This document shows positions 58,293 through 64,000 of a stretch of DNA of 64,000 nt, piece after piece. The notes below the pieces were generated by a model. That model did not search any database and was not told the origin of the DNA. It saw nothing but the letters and a program-made list of their open reading frames with translations. The translations under genes were made by a program, and so were the position numbers. Source of the stretch: an uncultured Acidobacteriota bacterium (GTDB taxonomy: Bacteria; Acidobacteriota; Vicinamibacteria; Fen-336); contig CADEEV010000002.1 in NCBI GenBank assembly GCA_902826455.1, forward strand, positions 124,001 to 188,000, in the 5' to 3' direction. Every line of letters begins with the position of its first letter. Position 1 is the first letter of the stretch.

Positions 58293-58730
58293 ATGCGAGG
58301 TCACCTACCGCTCATCCTTCTGGCGTTGATGTTCGGTGGCTGCCCCCACTCGAAGCCGCAAACCACGCCGAAGCCCGAGCCGCCTGGGCCGAATGAGGCC
58401 GTCATCCTCTCGAGCCAGCCGAAAGAGCATGCGGTGATCGGTCGTGGCCAAACGGTCGACCTGAGCGTCGATGTGGGCTACAACGTCGCTACTGCTGACG
58501 AGGGAGTCCTAGGCGTTTCTGTCCGCGACCATCTCAAGAACAAGATGGTCGCGTCTGGCAACCTGCTAGCAGTTGTCGGTCGAGGCCAGGGCCATCGTGT
58601 GTTCAACGTGCGGGTCGATGTACCCAGTACCGCTCAGAACTACCTGTACGTGCAGGTCATTCTCGATGTCGTGGACGCCTCGGAAAGGCACCTGGACGTC
58701 AAGAGCGCCAGCTATCGCGTAACGCCGTAG
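58293..58730 (+). CDS. Small lipoprotein, 145 aa
   Basis: Lipoprotein signal RGHLPLILLALMFGGC (lipobox FGGC), a short Pro/Lys linker (PHSKPQTTPKPEPPGP), and a beta-sandwich-like domain (VDLSVDVGYNVATADEGVLGVSV... YLYVQVILDVVDASERHLDVKSASYRV). Resembles Ig-like or cupredoxin-type lipoproteins of unknown role. AAGGAG occurs about 10 nt before ATG 58293. Confidence 0.7.
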   Translation: MRGHLPLILLALMFGGCPHSKPQTTPKPEPPGPNEAVILSSQPKEHAVIGRGQTVDLSVDVGYNVATADEGVLGVSVRDHLKNKMVASGNLLAVVGRGQGHRVFNVRVDVPSTAQNYLYVQVILDVVDASERHLDVKSASYRVTP

Positions 58731-58775
58731 GCACCGAAGCCTGCGGGGCGGCCGTGATCGTCGAGGGTCCCCTCT

Positions 58776-59684
58776 TCAGGCCAGTTCGCGCGTCACCCAC
58801 ATGAAGGCTTGCACGTCGAAGTAGTTCTTCGCCCCGAGCGGGGCCAGTTCCTTGAGGAGTGCAGCCCCCATCCGCTGGAGCGCTTCGTAGCACTGCCAGC
58901 TCGGTGACGGAGTGTAGAACAGGTCGAAGCCCATCCGTGCCGCCATCAGCCGCGAGTTCTCAGGCTTGAGGACCATGAAGCGATCGGGCGCAGCGAGGAA
59001 CGGAAGCAGCGTGACGTTCGGCCATGTCAGTACCCGCGAGCCCTTCGCAGGAGCAGGCAGGCTCACCACCGCGTCCACGAGCTTCTGGAACAGCTCGGCG
59101 CTGGGTGCGTCGATGAAGTTGAGCGTGGCCTCGAGCAGGCGCCCCGCGGCCGCCGGGTCCTTGAGGCCCTCGGTGACGGCCATCATCTCGAACTGCGAGG
59201 GGATCGTCGTGGCGTGGTAGATGTCGTGAAGACCCTTGGATACAGCTTCCAGGTCTCCCGACTCCAGTAGCGTCCGGCCGCGGCCCTCGCCGAACAGCTC
59301 GGCGAACTTGGCATGGCCAGCGCGTTTGGGGGCCAGCTCATCCTTCAGCAGAACCGGGTCGGCCAGCAAACCGCCGTAGGCCTTGCGAAAGCCGGCGATC
59401 GCATCCTCCAACGTCCCTACGGCCTTCTTCGGGCGCGGTGTTGCGGGCTTGCCGGTTCGCGTGGTCGGCGGGCCCACGCGGATCTTTTCGAGGTCGGGGG
59501 CCTCCTGGACTTCCGCGAGCGTCAACTGGGATGCACTGGACTGCACCTTGCGCCTGGGGCCAGCTTCGGTGGTGCCCAGCGACGGGAAGTAGACGACCAC
59601 GAGAGCCGCGCGGTTCTCCAGGACCTTCCCACGACCCCACACGGAATGCTCCACGATCGCGCCGGGAGCGTATCCAACCGCCAT
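58776..59684 (-). CDS. Hypothetical protein with DUF3553-like N-terminal domain, 302 aa
   Basis: Residues about 8-45 (GAIVEHSVWGRGKVLENRAALVVVYFPSLG) look like the small Tudor-like DUF3553/CarD-type fold seen at the ends of helicases and transcription factors. The remaining 250 residues are mostly helical with no recognised motif. ATG 59684 has AAGGAG upstream. The 266-bp gap to the next gene is AT-rich and holds the candidate promoter of the Ig-repeat gene. Confidence 0.65.
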   Translation of the reverse strand: MAVGYAPGAIVEHSVWGRGKVLENRAALVVVYFPSLGTTEAGPRRKVQSSASQLTLAEVQEAPDLEKIRVGPPTTRTGKPATPRPKKAVGTLEDAIAGFRKAYGGLLADPVLLKDELAPKRAGHAKFAELFGEGRGRTLLESGDLEAVSKGLHDIYHATTIPSQFEMMAVTEGLKDPAAAGRLLEATLNFIDAPSAELFQKLVDAVVSLPAPAKGSRVLTWPNVTLLPFLAAPDRFMVLKPENSRLMAARMGFDLFYTPSPSWQCYEALQRMGAALLKELAPLGAKNYFDVQAFMWVTRELA

Positions 59685-59855
59685 TGAGTTCTCCTTATTG
59701 TTGGTCGCAGTGTGTCACGGACTGAGCGGTAGTGGGGATCACCGGGCGGGATCCGCAGCTGCGTCTAGGCGGAGCACAACGTATTGATGGTCGCGGACTG
59801 CTTCCCACGACATATACACCATTGCAGATAGCGTAGTAGCAATATACGAAAAGGA

Positions 59856-59884
59856 TTGACTCAGACACGGAACCGCCCTTAAAC
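59856..59884 (+). promoter_or_regulatory. Candidate promoter for the Ig-repeat protein gene
   Basis: TTGACT (59856-59861), 17-nt spacer, TTAAAC (59879-59884). The 5' leader would be about 60 nt, ending in GGAGAGG (59938-59944) before ATG 59951. The -10 match is weak. Confidence 0.4.
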
Positions 59885-59950
59885 TCGCCGTCCTTGTAGC
59901 CGCCGAAGCCATTTCGCAGACCGTCGTCAGGCGCTCCGGAGAGGCTGGAC

Positions 59951-62900
59951 ATGACGGCACGCGCACAGTGGACTCTGCCGGTCCTGATGGTGGCTTGCTG
60001 CGCCATCAGCACGCGAGCCGAGGGATCGCCTCTTCTCCATGGCGGTCACCACGACGAACCTCTCCGCCCCATCCTCGAGTGCGTTGCCGAAGAGGCTCCC
60101 GGGCACCTGGTCGCTCACTTTGGCTACCGGAACGACGATGACGACCCGGTGATGGTCCCGATCGGCTCGCGGAATCGACTCACGCCCGGTGCCCAGGATC
60201 GTGGGCAGCCGACGCGCTTTGAGGCGGGGCGAAGTCCCTACTACCCTCACGCTGCCTTCAGCGCTTCCTTCTCCGGCGCTCTCACCTGGACCCTCAAGGG
60301 TCCTGACGGAGAGACACGCTCCGCTACGGCATCGACGAACTCGAACCGGTGTGCAGCGCCACCCTCTCCGCCAGCGGCGTGTGCGCTGACCGTATTCGGC
60401 CCAGAGCGCTTCAACCGGACCTGTGGCCCGCCCGATTCGTACAGCAGGGCGTTCACTCTGCCTGCAGGCGCTGGGCCGCCGTTCACGATGACGATCCAGA
60501 ATGGCGAGAGCCAGGGCTCGCATCGGGTCTCGTCGGCAACCGTTCGACTCAATGGCACGACGATAGCGTCACCGTCGGACTTCAACCCCAACGTGGGCCG
60601 GCTCGATCGAGCCGTCACGCTCGCCGCCACCAACACCCTGACGGCGCAGCTCCAGAGCGCTCCCGACTCCTATCTGACGCTCTCGGTTTGCGCATCGAGC
60701 AATGACACTGTCCCACCATCCCTGACGTTCACCGCGCCCCCAGCCGTGACTCGGGACTCGACGCCCGATGCGATCGTTCGTTACTCCGACGCTGGCACGG
60801 GTCCCAACACGAACTCGCTGCGCATCCTCGTCGACGGGCAGGATCGGACGAGCCTGTTCGCGAAGCGCTCGGACGAGGCCAGTGGCGAAGTCGTGCCGGT
60901 CTTGCCGGAAGGCGTGCACCAGATCCGCGCCGAAATCCGCGATGGCGCTGGCAACTTGGCTGTGACCGAGCGGCAGTTCACCGTCGACACGACGCCGCCC
61001 GCGCTTGCCTTCAGCGAACCGATCGCAGGGAGCTATGTGGCCCAGAGCCCAGTACCGATCCGGCTCACATATTCGGACTCGTGGGGTCTTGATGCCGCAT
61101 CCTTGAGACTGCGCCTGAACGGCGCCGATATCAGTTCGAGCCTCGAGCGTCAGGCGGGTGAAGCCGTCGGCCTGATCGCGCTTGCCCCGGGCGCCTCCAC
61201 GCTGGTCGCGAGCGTGCGCGACCTCGCCGGCAATGAGGCTTTGGCCACCATGGCGATCGCCCTCGATCTCCAGCCGCCGACGGTCAACATCCTCCAACCC
61301 GGAGATGGTTCCCGCCTCGGCGTCGCGTCGCCTGAAGTCTTGATCCAGTACGGAGATGATCAACCGCTCGACGCCACCGGGCTTGTGGTCAGGCTGGACG
61401 GCACGGTCCTGACTGGTGTCATCACGGGCACCGGCCTCGCCACAGCTCTGCTCGGCCCGCTCTCGGACGGCACGCATGTGCTCAACGCTCGCCTGGCGGA
61501 CCGTGCAGGGCACCTCACCAGTGCGAGTGCCTCGTTCTCGGTCGACACGACTCTGCCGGATCTCGAGGTTCTGTATCCCTTGCCCGGCCTCCTGATTGCG
61601 GATCCTTCACCCCGGCTCCACGCAACGGTCGGGGACGCTCAGGGCGTCGATCCCGCTTCCCTACGCGTGCGAGTGAACGGTGTGGACCGAACCGGCCAGT
61701 TCACCCTGAGCAACGGCGTGATCACAGGTGACCTGCTTGGACTCGTCGACGGCGAGAACGTAGTGGAATGCCAGGTCGCCGACGCGGCCGGAAACCGCGC
61801 CGTGACTCGCGTCGCTTTCCGGCGCGACACGACGTCGCCGCACGTCGCCTTCCTCGAGCCGTTGCCGAACGCTCCTCTGGCGACGGCGAGGCCCCGCGTG
61901 GCTGTCGAGTTCGGCGATGAAGGTTCGGGCGTAGACCCGGGGTTGACGACCGTCCTCCTGGACGATGTGGACGTCAGTACGGGTCTCGTTCTCGGCCCGA
62001 CGGGCGCCGAGCTCAGTCTCCAAGCCGACCTCTTGGAGGGAGCGCATCGAATCCGATTCATCGTGCAGGATCGTGCGGGGAATCGTGGGGAGGCGAGCCG
62101 TTCCTTCCTGGTCGATACCGTGCCACCCCGACTGGCGTTCCTGCAGCCGTTTGCAGGCCAGTTCGTCAATGACGACACGCCCGTCGTCCGAGTCTCGTAT
62201 CAGGACGACGGCAGCGGCGTCGATCCTGGCGCCTTCGCCCTGTACCGGATCGACGCGGATGGGCGTGCGACGGAGGTGTCTGGCTTCACGGTAGGACCAA
62301 ACGGCGCTACGGGCGAGCTCATGACGGTGGGTCCCGGCACCCAAAGGCTGCGCGCCCGGATCCGCGACCTGGCGGGCAACGAGGCCGGCGCTGAGGTCGG
62401 CTTCGAGCTGGATTCCGCGCCGCCTGTCGCGAGCGTCCTGATGCCGGGAGCCGGCGACTACGCGGGCACGCCGACACCGCCCATCATGGTTGGCTTTTGG
62501 GACGACCGCTCCGGAGTCGATCTGGGCCTACTCCAGATCACGATCGACGGTGACGATCGGACCGGCTGGTTCCAACTCGACGAGGGCGGGGCGAGCCTGC
62601 TCTGGCCAGCCCTGGAGGGGCTGGCGGATGGGGAACACGCGATTGGCGTGATCGCTACCGACCGAGCGGGCAACGCGACGCAGATGGCGCCTCATCGCTT
62701 CTTCATCGACACCACCCCGCCGCTCCTCGCGATTCTGGCGCCGGGCCCGGGCGCGCGGCTCGGCGACCGGTTAGTCGATATCGTCCTCAGCGCGTCCGAT
62801 TCGAGTGCTGCTGGGGTGTTCGCCGTGCACGTGGCCATCGACGATGTCGACCGCACCCCGGAGTTCACGGTCGATGGCCCTCAGTGGCGTGGCCGCGTGG

Positions 62901-64000
62901 CGGTCGACGATGGCGCTCACGAACTGCGCATCACGGCCGAGGACTGGGCCGGGAACGTGGTGGAACGCGTTCAGTCGTTCAGGCTGGATGCCACGCCACC
63001 TCAGGTGTCCTGGCCCATACCCCAGGCCTGGACCGTGTTCGGCGCCACGCCCATCGAGGTGCGAGGCACGATCCTGGACGGCGATCCCGACGCCGTGGTC
63101 GTGGTCCGGAGCGAAGCCGGGGACGCGATCTGCGAGGGCCAGTTCGCTTGCCTTCTCCCTCTGCAGGAAGGTCTGAACCACGTCACGCTCTCGGTACGAG
63201 ACGCCATCGGCCATGTCACGACGATGCAGCGGGCGGTGACCCTCGACACCCAGCCCCCTCAAGTGACCATCCTGGAGCCACCGCCGGGGTTCTTCGCGAG
63301 AACGCCCACGCTGGTCGTTTCGGGCCTGGTGGTCGATGCGACCGACGCGCAGATCAGCGTCAATGGGGTGGCTGCCAGCGTTGCCGACGGCCACTTCGGT
63401 GCGACTGTCGCCATGGGGAGCGGGCCTGTCTTCACCGTGGAAGTGGTCGCGGTCGACCGCGCAGGGAACACGGCACGAGCCTCGGTCGAAGTCCACCGTG
63501 ACGAGGAAGCGCCCCGGATCCACATCAGCCGGCCTCTGCCGGGCGCGTACGTACGAGGACCCTTCATCGATGTCTCGGGCACCATCTCCGACGGCTCTTG
63601 GACGACGATCGACGTCAATGGGCGGCCCGCTGAGGTCCACGACGGTAGCTTCGAGGCACAGCTCTCGGTCGTCGAGGGCCCGCTGGAGATCGTCGCGACC
63701 GCCCGCGACAGCGCCGGCAATGAGAGCGCCGCGCGCGTCGGCGTGACCGTCGATTCCGTCCCTCCAGCGATCGCGATCCAACGGCCGCTTCCGGGCTCGT
63801 CCACGCAGGCACCCTCTCTCGTCATCGAAGGCTCCGTTGCCGACGCCACGCCGATCGTCCTGCGTATCGATGGCGATCCGGTCGAAGCTGAGGGGAGCTC
63901 CTTCGCGGTCGAGCGTGCTCTGCCTGCCGAAGGCACCCGCACGTTCGTCTTGAGCGCGACGGACGCTGCAGCGAATACGTCGACGGCCTCGGTATCAGTA
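59951..64000 (+). CDS. Giant secreted Ig-like repeat protein (3' end outside window)
   Basis: Open for 1350 codons to the window edge. Signal peptide (about 1-23), then an N-terminal domain (about 30-110) with ECVAEEAPGHLVAHFGY and DRGQPTRFEAGRS, a pattern I associate with bacterial surface proteins. A roughly 120-residue beta domain follows (VSSATVRLNGTTIASPSDFNP), then at least ten Ig-like/Big-type domains of about 85-95 residues. Domain boundaries are marked by FxVDTTPPxLAF-type linkers near 60980, 61265, 61535, 61817, 62105, 62400, 62700, 62980, 63240, 63490 and 63745. Each domain has conserved (R)DRAGN or similar before the next linker. Probably an adhesin or extracellular stalk. ATG 59951 with GGAGAGG upstream. 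Confidence 0.88.
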   Translation, partial: MTARAQWTLPVLMVACCAISTRAEGSPLLHGGHHDEPLRPILECVAEEAPGHLVAHFGYRNDDDDPVMVPIGSRNRLTPGAQDRGQPTRFEAGRSPYYPHAAFSASFSGALTWTLKGPDGETRSATASTNSNRCAAPPSPPAACALTVFGPERFNRTCGPPDSYSRAFTLPAGAGPPFTMTIQNGESQGSHRVSSATVRLNGTTIASPSDFNPNVGRLDRAVTLAATNTLTAQLQSAPDSYLTLSVCASSNDTVPPSLTFTAPPAVTRDSTPDAIVRYSDAGTGPNTNSLRILVDGQDRTSLFAKRSDEASGEVVPVLPEGVHQIRAEIRDGAGNLAVTERQFTVDTTPPALAFSEPIAGSYVAQSPVPIRLTYSDSWGLDAASLRLRLNGADISSSLERQAGEAVGLIALAPGASTLVASVRDLAGNEALATMAIALDLQPPTVNILQPGDGSRLGVASPEVLIQYGDDQPLDATGLVVRLDGTVLTGVITGTGLATALLGPLSDGTHVLNARLADRAGHLTSASASFSVDTTLPDLEVLYPLPGLLIADPSPRLHATVGDAQGVDPASLRVRVNGVDRTGQFTLSNGVITGDLLGLVDGENVVECQVADAAGNRAVTRVAFRRDTTSPHVAFLEPLPNAPLATARPRVAVEFGDEGSGVDPGLTTVLLDDVDVSTGLVLGPTGAELSLQADLLEGAHRIRFIVQDRAGNRGEASRSFLVDTVPPRLAFLQPFAGQFVNDDTPVVRVSYQDDGSGVDPGAFALYRIDADGRATEVSGFTVGPNGATGELMTVGPGTQRLRARIRDLAGNEAGAEVGFELDSAPPVASVLMPGAGDYAGTPTPPIMVGFWDDRSGVDLGLLQITIDGDDRTGWFQLDEGGASLLWPALEGLADGEHAIGVIATDRAGNATQMAPHRFFIDTTPPLLAILAPGPGARLGDRLVDIVLSASDSSAAGVFAVHVAIDDVDRTPEFTVDGPQWRGRVAVDDGAHELRITAEDWAGNVVERVQSFRLDATPPQVSWPIPQAWTVFGATPIEVRGTILDGDPDAVVVVRSEAGDAICEGQFACLLPLQEGLNHVTLSVRDAIGHVTTMQRAVTLDTQPPQVTILEPPPGFFARTPTLVVSGLVVDATDAQISVNGVAASVADGHFGATVAMGSGPVFTVEVVAVDRAGNTARASVEVHRDEEAPRIHISRPLPGAYVRGPFIDVSGTISDGSWTTIDVNGRPAEVHDGSFEAQLSVVEGPLEIVATARDSAGNESAARVGVTVDSVPPAIAIQRPLPGSSTQAPSLVIEGSVADATPIVLRIDGDPVEAEGSSFAVERALPAEGTRTFVLSATDAAANTSTASVSV

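Noticed and set aside
59739-59966. Two overlapping minus-strand frames that might be pieces of one frameshifted gene
   Set aside because: Each is short, has no recognisable motif, and lies over the promoter and leader of the Ig-repeat gene; more likely non-coding.
1-64000. tRNA, rRNA, CRISPR arrays, insertion sequences, integrase genes or phage structural genes
   Set aside because: None seen by eye on either strand. ORF6N and hicAB are accessory genes, but no element boundaries (direct repeats, att sites) were found around them. A tRNA scan and repeat search were not possible.

Overview
The window is about 70% G+C, densely coded, and comes from a Gram-negative (LPS-making) bacterium. Two very large FtsX/MacB-type permeases of the 'ADOP' kind (one paired with a PadR regulator), three multidomain Ser/Thr kinases, an ECF sigma factor, Calx-beta and Ig-like surface proteins and poly-Thr linkers together point to Acidobacteriota or a neighbouring deep lineage. 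This is an inference from gene content; there is no rRNA here to settle it. I saw no tRNA, rRNA, CRISPR array, insertion sequence or phage structural gene.

Layout. 0-4.7 kb: the end of an OPT-family oligopeptide transporter, a small unknown protein, a divergent isoaspartyl-peptidase/cyanophycinase pair (probable cyanophycin breakdown), and a minus-strand trio (membrane protein, SNase-like lipoprotein, dual-specificity phosphatase). 4.7-13.4 kb: ten plus-strand genes for LPS Kdo/lipid A/heptose synthesis (waaA-lpxK-lpxL-waaF-gmhB-rfaE1-rfaE2-waaC, a methyltransferase-like membrane protein, a PLP ammonia-lyase), joined by nine consecutive 4-nt stop/start overlaps. 13.4-22.9 kb: a DUF2207-like membrane protein, ADOP permease 1, a TPR-sensor Ser/Thr kinase, a nucleotide-transporter-like protein with HEAT repeats, and a FadL-like outer-membrane protein. 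22.9-32.2 kb: a minus-strand run of malic enzyme, GH3 beta-glucosidase, prolyl oligopeptidase, radical SAM and CapA. 32.3-36.7 kb: DUF2277, OsmC, HIT-like, ADOP permease 2 and PadR. 36.9-44.9 kb: Calx-beta surface protein, a thioredoxin-like fusion, a second GH3 enzyme, ornithine aminotransferase, proC and a periplasmic binding protein. 44.9-53.3 kb: a TPR/poly-Thr/BACON-like protein with its kinase, hicAB, corA, and an ECF sigma/7TM-GAF-kinase pair. 53.5-64 kb: a more mixed, lower-GC accessory stretch with a trypsin-like protease coupled to an LpxR-type lipid A deacylase, small lipoproteins, an ORF6N-domain gene carrying an AT-rich palindrome, and the first 1350 codons of a giant Ig-repeat protein that runs off the window.

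How the genes fit together. The LPS operon builds and primes inner core, and LpxR at 55 kb would trim lipid A. Cyanophycinase, isoaspartyl dipeptidase, ornithine aminotransferase and ProC could form a route from cyanophycin arginine to proline, although the arginine-to-ornithine step is not in the window. Several genes look leaderless: a -10-like hexamer lies about 7 nt before the start codon and there is no Shine-Dalgarno. Two divergent pairs share a single symmetric -10 core. Three or four genes appear to use CTG or another non-standard start.
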